The notes below the pieces were generated by a model, which saw only the letters and a program-made list of their open reading frames with translations, was not told the origin of the DNA and did not search any database. DNA of 64,000 bases from Porphyra umbilicalis (taxonomy: Eukaryota; Rhodophyta; Bangiophyceae; Bangiales; Bangiaceae): the NCBI GenBank assembly GCA_002049455.2, contig KV918922.1, positions 62,001 to 126,000 on the forward strand, in the 5' to 3' direction. Of this stretch, positions 21,971-33,378 are shown piece after piece. Positions within the stretch are counted from its first letter, which is position 1. Every line of letters starts with the position of its first letter. The translations under genes and the position numbers were made by a program.

Positions 21971-23160
21971 GGCCGCGAGCGGCCGCCTCCACGCGTCGCC
22001 GTTGAGCGACGCGCGACGGTGCGCGGCGCGAGGCGCGGGGGGGGGGGGAGGACAGCGCGCGGCGTTGACACTGTCGTCCGACACCCCTCCCCCCCCCCCC
22101 CCCGCGCGCGCGGCAGCTCGGCCGCGCCCCGTCTGCCGCGCTGCCGTCGCTGACGCCGCAGCGGCTGAGCCTTGCGCCGCGCCGCGGGCGGCCGACGCGG
22201 GGGGGTTCCCCACGACGCCCGTGGCGCGGCCACGGCGGGGGGCCCTTTCACTGGCGGTACGCGCGCACGTGCGGGTCCCGCGCCCGCACGCGTGTGGCCT
22301 TCTCGTCCCGCACGTAGCCGCTCGCGGGTGCGGCCCCCATTCGGACAGTGTGGAGGCCAAAGCGTTCCGTCGCAGCAACTTGAGAAGCGTATTGCGGTCC
22401 TCTCCCAATTTTGGCCCATCCCGTCCATGTCAAGAAGGGTGGTCAACTGTGCGAAACTGTGTCTCAGCCATATTAAGCCGGATAAAATGGATCGGCCAAT
22501 GGGCAGTTGACACAGACCCTGTCTTGACTGTGACCGCATCGACCAAAATTGGCAAGACAGCAATACTGTACACTGCAGTCCTATTCGGCGCGCGTTCAAT
22601 GTACTGATCCAACAAGAAGCGTCTCGTTGCATGCCACAAGGCCCCCCTGTGCACCTGCCTCGCACGCCGCAGGAGCGCGCAGTTTGCGCTCCACAGGTGT
22701 TTCCAACCAAAGTCGTCGCTGAGTATATACGGTGAGACGGGTGTGCCGGCCCCACGAGCGGCGCCACGCGGGACCAGGACAGCACACGCGCGCAAACGTA
22801 GGCGCAGCAACACGACGGGGGGAAGCGTCTCGGTGGCGGGCGCGCGCGGGGGGCGAGCGGCACCCCCCCCCCCTCCCTCCCAGCGCCGACGCGCGCCACC
22901 GCGGTCGGCGACGGCGTGCCGGTGGCGTCCGCGGTGGCGGGCGCGCGGGGCCAACCGCGGGACCGACCGTGCGGCCGCGGCGGCCAGGCGGGGGGGCGGT
23001 ACCGGCAGCGCGGCGCGCGCCGCCCGCGCGGCGGTGGCGGCCGCGGCCCCGCGGTGGCGCGCGGCGCGCGGCTCCCGCCCGCGCCGACGGCGGGAGTGTC
23101 AGTCGACGACGGCGGGGAGGGCGGCGACTTGGAACGAGGAACGAGGACGGCAAGAGACGG

Positions 23161-23532
23161 ATGATGGAAGGAAAAAGTAGCACCCCTGTACTTTTGATAC
23201 GAAGCGGTACTGGTGTCGCCCAACGTGCTCGGCATCGCCAGCCACCGCTTGCGCGTCTTGCTCGCGCCCGCCCGACGAAGCCCGTCCGTGACCCGGACCG
23301 CACGGCGGCGGTCGCTGCCCCGTCCCCCCCACAGGCACTGGCTTTGGCCGCCACGCCGCCCGTGCCGCCGCCGCCGCCGCCAACGGTTCCGCTCTGGCAC
23401 CCCCTCTGCGCGCCTCCGAGCTCGGTGCGGCGCCCCCCCACCCCCCCCCCCCCCCCCCCCCCCGCCATGGCGACCCCCCCCCCCCCAAACCACCCCCCCC
23501 CCCCCCCCAACCCCCCCCCCCCCCCCCCCCCA

Positions 23533-23567
<35 letters not shown>

Positions 23568-24667
23568 CGCTGGGCCACAGTCCTCTCCCTCTCTGCGCAG
23601 CTGCTGCACCCGGCGGCCCCCCCCCCACTCCGCTCCCCCCCCACGCCGCCCTCGGCGCGCTGCACCTGCGCATCCTCGCGCTCGTGCAGACGCGGCAACT
23701 CCGCGCCGCCGCGGCGGCGCTGCGCTCCCTCGGCGACTTGGCGCCGGCGACGACGCGGCACCGGTACGAGGCGCACCCTGGGGCGTACGCGGGCGGGCGC
23801 GGGCGGGGCGGGGGCGGGGGCGGGGGCGGGCCCCCCCCCCCACCGGCTCGTACGTGCCGTTTGCGTTGCGGGTGCTCGCCGTGGACTTGTCGGCGCGCGC
23901 GCGGGAGGGGGGCTCCCTCGCCGCCGCCCGCTGTTTGGCCGCCGAAGCGGAAGCGCGGCGCGCCGCGGCTGCCGAGGCGGGGGACGATCCGGGGGGGAGG
24001 CGCTGTGGGCGTCCCGGGCGGCGGCGCTGGCGGCGGCCGTGGCGGGGTATTGCTTGCGGGAGGGGCGGGTGGACGCGGCGCTCGACGCGGCGGCGGCGGT
24101 GGTGCGGGGGGGGGGGGGGGGGGGGGGGGGGGGCGGGCGCCCTCCGCCTCTACGCGCGCGTCTGTTTGCACGTTGGCGACGGGGGGGGGGCGCGCGCCGC
24201 CCTCGACGCGGCGTCGGCGTTGGATGCGGCGGCGGCCGACGAGGCGGCGGCCGCCGCGCGGGCGGGCGGCTCGGCGGCCGCGGCGGGTGCGGCGGGCGCG
24301 GCGGCGGCCGACGCGGCGGCGGCGCGGGGCTTGCACGAGGGCCTCTGGGCGGCGGCGGAGGGGGACTATGACGCGGCCATTGCCGCGTGGGCGCCCGTCG
24401 CGGCGGGCGGCGGCGCCGCGGCCGTTGCCGCCGCCAACAATGCGGCCGTGGCGGCGGTGCAGGGCGGGGACGTGGCGGCCGCGATTGGGCGCCTCGAGGG
24501 GGTCCTCGCGGCGCGGCCGGCCGACGCGCTCGACGAGGGGCTCGTGTTTAACCTGTGTACGCTCTACGATTTGGGGGGGGGGGGGGGGGGGGGGAAGGCG
24601 CGCCCTCAAGCGCGCCGTCGGGCGGCACGCGCGGGAGGGGTTCCACTTGGACTCGGTGTTGCTCTAG
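23161..24667 (+). CDS. TRAPPC12/TTC15-like TPR protein (several homopolymer frameshifts)
   Basis: Segments in different plus-strand frames join into one recognisable protein. LAALAAAAAAARWATVLSLS through LRILALVQTRQLRAAAAALR (about 23530-23740) is followed by HRYEAHPGAYAGG, then VPFALRVLAVDLSARA, AGYCLREGRVDAALDAAAAV, LRLYARVCLHVGD, ANNAAVAAVQGGDVAAAIGR, VFNLCTLYDL and a C-terminal ALKRAVGRHAREGFHLDSVL. The order and motifs match TRAPPC12, a TPR subunit of the TRAPP complex acting in ER-to-Golgi tethering. Frame changes fall at G/C runs near 23805-23843, 23990, 24107-24131 and 24571-24593, so errors or real indels there break the frame. The start is uncertain: ATG at 23161 precedes a poor Pro-rich N-terminus crossing C-runs at 23434-23531. 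It is tail-to-tail with the AAA ATPase gene. Confidence 0.65.
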
Positions 24668-24817
24668 CTCTAGAGGCGGGGGGGGGGGGGGGGTGCGCCG
24701 CTGTGCACGCCCCACACGCGGGCGGCGCCGCGGCGTGTGGCCGCGTCCGCGTCGGCGCCCGGGACGCGCGGCACGCAACACCAAAAAAGGGACTGGTTCC
24801 TCGATGGGCCTCGACGC

Positions 24818-26547
24818 CTACGGACCCCCTCGTGTGCCCAGTGTGCGCCATCGCCTGCGGCCGCGGCTCCTTAGGTCGCCCCAGGCGTTGCCGGCGCCTC
24901 CCCCCCCCCCCCCCCCCCTCCTCTGGGGCGACCACCGGCGGCGCGAGCCCCGGCCGCCCCCCCCGCAGCTGCCGGCACAGCCGGTCGTACACGCGCGCGT
25001 CCTTGGCCGACACGGACGGGAAGACGCGGCCGAGGGCGTCGTCAAAGTGGCGGGCGGCCACGCGCAAGTCGTCCCCGCCGTCGCACCCGTCGCCGCCGCC
25101 GTCGCGCCCGTCGGCGCCACCCCCACCCGCCGCCTCGGCCTCCCGCAGGACGCACAGGGCGGCTTCACGGACGAGGGCCCCCAGGTCCGCGCCGCTAAAC
25201 CGCTCCGCCCGCACGTCGGCGGCGACGGCGGCAACGTCCACGTCCGCCCCCAGCGGCGTGCGCCGCGTGAGCGTGCGGAGGATGGCGGCGCGCCCCCCCG
25301 CGTCTGGCAGCGGCACGTAGAGGAGCTTGTCGAGGCGCCCCGGCCGCAGCATTGCCGGATCAATCATGTCGGGGCGGTTGGTGGCGGCAACGACAAACAC
25401 CGCGCGGCGGTCGTCGACGCCGTCCATCTCGGTGAGCAGCTGGTTGACGACGCGCTCCGCGGCGCCGCTGCCCCCCCCGCCCTCGCCGCCGCCACCGCGG
25501 CGAGGCGCGAGGGCGTCGAGCTCATCAAAAAAGACGACGCACGGCGCCGACGCGCGGGCGCGCCCAAACAGCCGCCGCACCGCGCGCTCGGACTCCCCCA
25601 CGTACTTGTTGAGGAGCTCGGGCCCCTTGACGGAGATAAAGTTGGCGGCCGACGCGGCGGCGACGGCCTTGGCGAGGAGCGTCTTGCCACACCCGGGGGG
25701 CCCGTACAGCAGCACCCCCGCGGGGACGGCCAAGCCGAGCGCCGCGTACCGCGCCGGCTGCCGCAGCGGCCCGACAATGGCGGCGGTGAGTTCCGCGCGG
25801 ACGGGCCCGAGGGCCCCCACATCCGCCCACGTGACGGAGGGGGCGGTCGCAAAGCCCTCCCGCAGCGCCGACGGTTGGACGAGGCGGAGGGCGGCGTCAA
25901 AGTCGGCGGTGGTGATGGCGAGCGTCGACAGCTCCGCGGCGGAAAACGGGGGGCCCCCGTCCACGTCGGGGGGGGGGGGGGCGCCCCCGCAACGGCGGCG
26001 GGGAGGGGAAACGCCCCGACGGGCACCTCGTCGGCGGCCGCCCCGTCCAGGCACAGCGCCCCGCCGTCGGGCGCCAAAACGGCGCCCGCCTCGCCGTCGC
26101 CCATGACAGTGTCGGCGGCCCCCCCCCCCGCGGCAGGTGCGGCGGGGGCGCCCCCCCCCCCCCCCGCGCCGCCCGCGGGCGGCGCGGCGGGCGCGGCGGG
26201 GACCCCCCCCCCCCCCCCCCGCCTTTCCGCGCCCCCGTAATCCGCCGAATGGCGACCGTTGCCGCCGTCGAGGCGAGGCTGACCAGGTCCGCCCCCACGT
26301 ACCCGCCCGTGCGGGCGGCGAGCGCCCCAAAGTCCGCCGCCCCCGCCAGCCGCATGCCCCGACAGACGCGGCCGAGGATGGCCGCCCGCGCCGGCGCGTC
26401 GGGGGCGCCGAGCTCCAACTCGCGGTCAAAGCGGCCGGCGCGGCGGAGGGCGGGATCCATCACCTCGGGCCGGTTCGTCGCGCCAATAACAATGACCGTG
26501 CGGTTGCGGGGGGGGGGGGGGGGGGGGGCGGGGGGGGGTGCCCCGCC

Positions 26548-26595
<48 letters not shown>

Positions 26596-27843
26596 CGCCG
26601 CCCGTCGTGCCCGTCGCAGTGACGGCCGAGAGGGTGTCGCCGCCAGCGACGGGGCCACCACCACCACCACTGCCGGCGGCGCCCTCCGCGTCGGCGTCAC
26701 CCCCCTCCCCCGCGTCGGGGGCGTCGGCCTCCCCCCCCGCCCCCCCCCCCCCGCGTTTTCATCCAAGCAGCTAATCAGCTGCGACACAATCCGCCGCTCC
26801 ATCTCCTTGGCCGCCCCCGCGCGCGCGCCGCTAATCGCGTCCACCTCATCAATCAACACGATGGCCGGGGCGGCGGCGGCAGCCTCCCGAAAGAGCTCCC
26901 GCAGGCGCTTCTCCGAGTCCCCACTCACCCCCGACACGACCTCCGTGGCGGCGAGGCGTAAAAAGGGGACGCCGAGGCTCCCCGCAAGCGCGTGCGCCAG
27001 CAGCGTCTTGCCACACCCAGAGGGGCCGTGGAGGAGGAGGCCCCGCGGGGGCGCCACCCCGAGGTGCGCGTACAACTCGGGGTGGGTGAGGGGGAGGACG
27101 ACGAGCTCGTGGAGGGCGCCGAGGAGGGCGTCCACGCCCCCCACGTCGCCGAGGCGCGCCGTCGGGCGGGGCACGCGGAAGGTGGGGGCCGAGGTGGCGG
27201 TGACGCCGCCGTCGCCGCCGCCGGCAGCGCCGTCGGCCGCGTCGGCGCGGGGGCGCTTCTTTTTTTTGCGACCGCCGGGCGTGCGGGTCGCCGCCGCGTC
27301 GCGGGTCGCCGCCGCCGCCGCCGCCGGGGCAGCGGCCGCGGCGGCGGCCGTGGCGGCCGCCACGGCCACCGCAACGCCGCCGCCGACGGCGCCGCGGGGG
27401 GCCACCAGCCGGTTGAGCGCGTTGGAGCTGCCGAGCGCGTCCATACCCGCCGCCAAGCGCCGCACCCCGTCGCCCCCGCTCGACGCGTCCTCCCCGCTGC
27501 CGCTGCCGCCGCCGCCGCCGCCGTCGCCGTCACCGACGAGCGCCGCTTCCGCGTGACGCGCCTCCTCCACCGCCGCGTCGTCGGCGAGCGCGTCGGTGAC
27601 GGCGACCGCCGCCGCCGCCGCCGCCGCCGCCGCGTCCGCGTCGTCGGCGGCGGCGGCGAGCGCGCGCTTGGCGAGGAGCGTGCGGGAGCCGGCCGGCAGG
27701 CGCCGCACTTCGGGGAGTGCCGCGCACAGGGCGGCGACGGCGCCGTCGTGGTCGTGCGCCGCGAGGCCCCCCGACCGCAACGCGGTGCCGACAATGGCCG
27801 CCGCCCGCCGGTCGCGGCCGCCGAGGTGCACGTGCCGCCGCAT
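24818..27843 (-). CDS. NVL/Rix7-type double AAA ATPase (frameshifts between the two domains)
   Basis: The start is the ATG at 27843 (MRRHVHLGGRD). An N-terminal helical region and a lysine-rich nuclear-localisation-like RKKKKRPR precede AAA domain 1: Walker A GPSGCGKT, Walker B IVLIDEVDAIS, sensor IVIGATNRP and arginine finger RRAGRFDRE. Domain 1 carries a long low-complexity insert. Domain 2 has Walker A GPPGCGKT, Walker B VVFFDELDALAPRR, VVAATNRPDMIDPAML and RPGRLDK. The pattern and nuclear signal fit NVL/Rix7, which extracts factors from pre-60S ribosomes in the nucleolus; other CDC48-like ATPases are possible. The frame shifts at G/C runs near 26203-26220 and 25969-25983 between the domains. 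A further run at 24901-24918 makes the stop uncertain (24818 or 24606). Confidence 0.8.
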
Positions 27844-28763
27844 GGGCAGGGAGGGGGGGGGGGGGGGGGGGGGGGGGCGGTGGTGGGGCAAGGTGGAGGG
27901 AAGGGAAGAAGACGCAGTCGGGAAAAGGGGCGGCCGTGCGAGGTGTGTGCGGTTGGTGACAGACGGGAGCCGGGGGGGGGGATGGATGAGCGCGGTCGGC
28001 GGGGGCGGCACCAGCGTCAGAGGGGTGTGTGGCCGGGGACGACGACGCCCCGCGTCGGCGTGGGGCTCGAAACGGCAGCCAACACAGCGCGTTGATGAAA
28101 TCTCGTGTCAGGTTCCAAGGTATCTGCAACAAGGCCGAACCGTATTGCTGCTCGACCCCTTTGCGTTCAGAGAGAGATCGAAAATGAGTACATAACTCCT
28201 CTTTGCCCAATCTTTAAGGAGAAGTTCACATCCTTCGAGACATATGTTGCGAGACTCGCCGCAATGATCCCTCGGAGGTCTCGGGGAAGAAGTGGAGCAA
28301 GACCCTGACGGAGGAAAGGATGTGACACCGGCCAGCATTGAGGATACATGCCAAAGATGCATTGAAAGACACGGTCGCTTTATTGTTGCTCGGCGCGGGC
28401 ACGGGTGGCAGAGCAGACACGAAATCGATAAGAAAGCCACGGTGTGCTACAGAGTCACGCAGACATGTAGCTAACTGCACACAGCCGCAAACTCTGACAG
28501 AGCTACAGGCCACCGGACAACAGCAAGCTCACCATGTCAGCGACTCGCGGACACCACGCATGCATGTGCGTATGACACAAGTTACTCGACTTCGATGTCA
28601 GCAACACCCATTGGTTTGCAAAGAAACAGAAGCCAAGAAAGAGGAAGCCATCGCACATATGCATGGTAAGGATACATGGGGGACGGGCGAGCGAACACGA
28701 AAAAGAAGTACGTGGTCAGTTCATCCAACCCATCCACCACCCACCCACCGCGCGCGTCACACT

Positions 28764-28786
28764 ATCCACACTGCGCCAGTGTGGAT
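28764..28786. repeat. Short perfect inverted repeat
   Basis: Arms ATCCACACTG and CAGTGTGGAT are separated by 3 bases. It could form a small hairpin; no function is assigned. Confidence 0.7.
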
Positions 28787-28936
28787 CCCCACCCAATCGC
28801 CACCACCACTAGTCCAGCGACTGCAAACGTCGTCCGGCCCGTCGTAGAGTGACTCCCCCCCGCCCCCGTGCGAGCTGGAGAGAATGCGTGGGATGGAGGG
28901 GATGCAGATAAGAATACGACAGGAACGAGGGCGGTC

Positions 28937-29070
28937 GGCAGGAGGGTGGGCGGGGCGATCGAACAGAGGGTGGCCGGGGCTTCCGGCCAGGAGGGTGGGT
29001 GGGGCGGTCGACCAGAGGGTGGGCGGGGCGGTCCGCCAGGAGGGTGGGCCGAGCGGTCGGCCAGGAGAGC
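28937..29070. repeat. Minisatellite, about 24-25 bp period
   Basis: Five to six units of the type GGAGGGTGGGYGGGGCGGTC separated by CGACCAG or CGGCCAG. Confidence 0.7.
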
Positions 29071-30164
29071 GAGCGGGGATGTTGGCAGCACTTGTGCACT
29101 TGGGCGGCAGCCAGGAGCGGGGCTGGGGGCAGCATGGCAGTCACCTGCACACATGCCGAGGGCGCGCATTGGCGCCGCCCAGCACTTCGAATTATTATTA
29201 ATCGCCCCGCTATCCCCAAGCACAAGGCTTGACGTTTTCCAGCCCGCTGGTTGGCTGCCCGGTTGACCGGGGGCGCATCCTGGGTCCCCATTGGTAGCAG
29301 ACTATCATGCCAACAGGTACTGAACAAAGTCTGGCTGACACAAGCTACGACGGTGAGGCGTCCGAGCAGAGGTCTCCATGTGCCCGCAAGAATGCATACT
29401 GTGTACGCCAAGTCTGCCTTGAACTGGGTGTGAAGGGTGCCGTTTGATCGCGCAAGGAGGACCTGCCCCATGACCCTGCCAGAGCTCTGCACGGCAATGC
29501 CAGCAGCCGTCCCACTCTAGCGACACCGTTTGCGCCCCCATCCTCCCCGACCCCCTCGGCATGTATGTGCAGCCCCCCTCGCCCCCCCCCCCCTGCCAGC
29601 AGGAGAAAGGAGTGGGAGAGGACAGGAAAGGAGGCAAGCACAAGTGTCCGTGGTTGGGCGGTGCCCGCAGCTATTGGGAGTAGACGAGTACGCACATGGG
29701 TAGGGGTGACCAGGTGGGTGGGGTAAGAAGGTCTCTGGGGGTGTCAGAAAGCCTTCTCAGACAAAGCCTTTTAGAGATCGACACAGCGACATTTGCGAGG
29801 ATGGTGTCACGAGGTTTGCTGCATGGAAAAACATTTCTCTCACGACCTCTCACGGTTCGCATATATTTTAAGTTCTCCGTGACCCAATTTGACAACGTGC
29901 TGTGAAAGTGGCGTCGCCGGTGACACTGGTCAAGTGGAACCCTTCCGCGGTACTATTCACGAAACGAAAACGAAATAGGAACTTACCGCCCTGACTGTGA
30001 AGGAACATGGTGAAACGGTGCGATCACATTCAGGGCTCGGGACCCTCCTTGTTGGAACCAGTCGTGTGCCGCGCGAGTCCCCGCGGACCCCGTTGCAATC
30101 GGCTATAAGCAGCACAACACTCTGCAGCATGCGGCGGTGCCGTGAAGGAAACAGGCGCAGCAGC

Positions 30165-30200
30165 TTTCACGCCGTATTCGCGTGAACACGCCGCGTGAAA
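30165..30200. repeat. 36-bp near-palindrome (left copy)
   Basis: Starts TTTCACGCCG and ends CCGCGTGAAA. It matches the reverse complement of 46603-46638 at 31 of 36 positions and matches it in direct orientation less well. No target duplication was found next to either copy. Confidence 0.7.
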
Positions 30201-30587
30201 CAGAATGCGCCAATCAGATGGCAGCATCCAGAGCTCGTGCCCTGTGGTGCCCCCCTCCAATAGCCCCTGTTGACACGCCCGTGCAGGGGCCGTCAACCGG
30301 ATACGTGCCAGACACCAACAGCCCGCCCAGACATCGTGCCCATAGGGGGGCTTGAGACACTAAAATATGCCGCGTCAGGCACACCGTCAGACCGACATTG
30401 CTGGTGTCAATGCGCCAAAACTGGCTGAGAGGCGCACGAGAGAGCACGGGTCCAGACCATGTCTGGACGAAAGAGGCTCACGGCTGGTCCGATCAGACAC
30501 CAGCACAGCGGGACCACTGTGTCAAAAACGGGCCGCCCAGGTCCTCAAACGATCCCGAGAGACGAGATACACTGGGCGATACAACAA

Positions 30588-33045
30588 CTGACCAATGAAA
30601 TGAACGGAACAATTCACAGACGTTTGTGGCCCCTTTGGGGCACCCCCAGCACGCACCTGTCCTGGCCGGTGGCGGGCTCCGTATCTCCGGGGGGCTTGCT
30701 GGCCACCCTGGGGGGCCCGCCACTGCCGCCGCCATTTCTTGCGGCCCGCATCGCCCGCCCCGGCCGGCACCCGACCAATGAAATCGCCCAAAACATTCAC
30801 AGGCGTTTGTGGCCCCTTTGGGGCACCCCCAGCACGCACCTGTCCTGGCCGGTGGCGGGCTCCGTATCTCCGGGGGGCTTGCTGGCCACCCTGGGGGGCC
30901 CGCCACTGCCGCCGCCATTTCTTGCGGCCCGCATCGCCCGCCCCGGCCGGCACCCGACCAATGAAATCGCCCAAAACATTCACAGGCGTTTGTGGCCCCT
31001 TTGGGGCACCCCCAGCACGCACCTGTCCTGGCCGGTGGCGGGCTCCGTATCTCCGGGGGGCTTGCTGGCCACCCTGGGGGGCCCGCCACTGCCGCCGCCA
31101 TTTCTTGCGGCCCGCATCGCCCGCCCCGGCCGGCACCCGACCAATGAAATCGCCCAAAACATTCACAGGCGTTTGTGGCCCCTTTGGGGCACCCCCAGCA
31201 CGCACCTGTCCTGGCCGGTGGCGGGCTCCGTATCTCCGGGGGGCTTGCTGGCCACCCTGGGGGGCCCGCCACTGCCGCCGCCATTTCTTGCGGCCCGCAT
31301 CGCCCGCCCCGGCCGGCACCCGACCAATGAAATCGCCCAAAACATTCACAGGCGTTTGTGGCCCCTTTGGGGCACCCCCAGCACGCACCTGTCCTGGCCG
31401 GTGGCGGGCTCCGTATCTCCGGGGGGCTTGCTGGCCACCCTGGGGGGCCCGCCACTGCCGCCGCCATTTCTTGCGGCCCGCATCGCCCGCCCCGGCCGGC
31501 ACCCGACCAATGAAATCGCCCAAAACATTCACAGGCGTTTGTGGCCCCTTTGGGGCACCCCCAGCACGCACCTGTCCTGGCCGGTGGCGGGCTCCGTATC
31601 TCCGGGGGGCTTGCTGGCCACCCTGGGGGGCCCGCCACTGCCGCCGCCATTTCTTGCGGCCCGCATCGCCCGCCCCGGCCGGCACCCGACCAATGAAATC
31701 GCCCAAAACATTCACAGGCGTTTGTGGCCCCTTTGGGGCACCCCCAGCACGCACCTGTCCTGGCCGGTGGCGGGCTCCGTATCTCCGGGGGGCTTGCTGG
31801 CCACCCTGGGGGGCCCGCCACTGCCGCCGCCATTTCTTGCGGCCCGCATCGCCCGCCCCGGCCGGCACCCGACCAATGAAATCGCCCAAAACATTCACAG
31901 GCGTTTGTGGCCCCTTTGGGGCACCCCCAGCACGCACCTGTCCTGGCCGGTGGCGGGCTCCGTATCTCCGGGGGGCTTGCTGGCCACCCTGGGGGGCCCG
32001 CCACTGCCGCCGCCATTTCTTGCGGCCCGCATCGCCCGCCCCGGCCGGCACCCGACCAATGAAATCGCCCAAAACATTCACAGGCGTTTGTGGCCCCTTT
32101 GGGGCACCCCCAGCACGCACCTGTCCTGGCCGGTGGCGGGCTCCGTATCTCCGGGGGGCTTGCTGGCCACCCTGGGGGGCCCGCCACTGCCGCCGCCATT
32201 TCTTGCGGCCCGCATCGCCCGCCCCGGCCGGCACCCGACCAATGAAATCGCCCAAAACATTCACAGGCGTTTGTGGCCCCTTTGGGGCACCCCCAGCACG
32301 CACCTGTCCTGGCCGGTGGCGGGCTCCGTATCTCCGGGGGGCTTGCTGGCCACCCTGGGGGGCCCGCCACTGCCGCCGCCATTTCTTGCGGCCCGCATCG
32401 CCCGCCCCGGCCGGCACCCGACCAATGAAATCGCCCAAAACATTCACAGGCGTTTGTGGCCCCTTTGGGGCACCCCCAGCACGCACCTGTCCTGGCCGGT
32501 GGCGGGCTCCGTATCTCAGGGGGGCCTGCTGGCCACACTGGGGGGCCCGCCACTGCCGCCGCCATTTCTTGCGGCCCGCATCGCCCGCCCCGGCCGGCAC
32601 CCGACCAATGAAATAGCCCAAAACATTCACAGCCGTTTGTGGCCCCTTTGGGGCACCCCCAGCACGCACCTGTCCTGGCCGGTGGCGGGCTCCGTATCTC
32701 CGGGGGGCTTTCTGGCCACCCTGGGGGGCCCGCCACTGCCGCCGCCATTTCTTGCGGCCCGCATCGCCCGCCCCGGCCGGCACCCGACCAATGAAATCGC
32801 ACAAAACATTCACAGCCGTTTGTGGCCCCTTTGGGGCACCCCTAGCACGCACCGATTCTGGCCGGGGGCGGGGCCGAATCTCCGGCGGGGCTGCATTGCG
32901 CGGCTGGGGGGCCCGCCATGGGTGCCGCCAATTTTTTGCGGTCGCCGTCGGCCGCGTCCTTCCGCATCCCGACCAATCAGGTGTGCGAAAACATTCACAG
33001 CCGTTTGTGGCCTCTTTGGGGCACCCCCAGCACGCCCCCGTTTAG
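30588..33045. repeat. Tandem array of a 183-bp repeat, about 13 copies plus a partial
   Basis: Units begin around CATTCACAGGCGTTTGTGGC. Start points recur every 183 bp from about 30609 to 32805, with a truncated copy to about 33040. Internal units are identical or nearly so, while the first and the last three diverge, the usual signature of expansion by unequal exchange in the middle. Each unit ends with GACCAATGAAAT. Because 183 is a multiple of three and the unit has few stops, several frames on both strands stay open for about 2 kb. They translate into a 61-residue repeat without known features and are probably not genes. The array ends about 330 bp before the KDZ transposase start. Confidence 0.95.
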
Positions 33046-33378
33046 GCAGGTGTCCGGTCCTCGTGCATTCACTGGCCCATTTGTCCTGCACTGGATGGCT
33101 GTCAGTCTGTAACACTGTACGCCCTTCGGTTCTGTGTCACTGAGGGCCCCACTGGGAAGGGTCGCCTTTGCAGCCTCCAATGTGCAGGACACCTCCTTGC
33201 TCGCGCCGACCGTCGTGTTCGGGTCGGCTGTCATCCTCATCGCCGGCATCTTCCCCGTCCCCCGCGCCGCACCGTCGGTTGCTCTCGTTGTCTCCGTCGT
33301 AGGGCTTCCACATGCTGCGCTCCACCTTCAGTGGCGTCCTAGACCCACTTTGAGTTGTCCTGTGGGTGATGGTGCTGG

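Larger units (their letters stand above)
20641..23160. other. Intergenic region with homopolymers and short repeats
   Basis: Holds very long G runs (about 21560-21625), a CCG trinucleotide tract, a short minisatellite near 21866 and an AT-richer patch at about 22340-22740 with no recognised gene. Long open frames on both strands are low-complexity. Confidence 0.4.
27844..30587. other. Intergenic region, no recognised gene
   Basis: A G homopolymer at 27850-27878 lies just upstream of the ATPase start. Base composition drops toward average at 28080-28740 and 29700-30590. Small repeats are listed separately. No domain, tRNA or rRNA was seen. Confidence 0.4.

Noticed and set aside
21802-24609. 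A 935-codon minus-strand frame
   Set aside because: Antisense to the TRAPPC12-like segments and of low complexity.
30588-33045. CRISPR-like array
   Set aside because: The units are contiguous with no unique spacers, and the sequence is eukaryotic.
30459-33143. Four long repetitive frames over the 183-bp array on both strands
   Set aside because: They follow automatically from a stop-poor unit whose length is a multiple of three. No frame shows protein-like conservation over the others.
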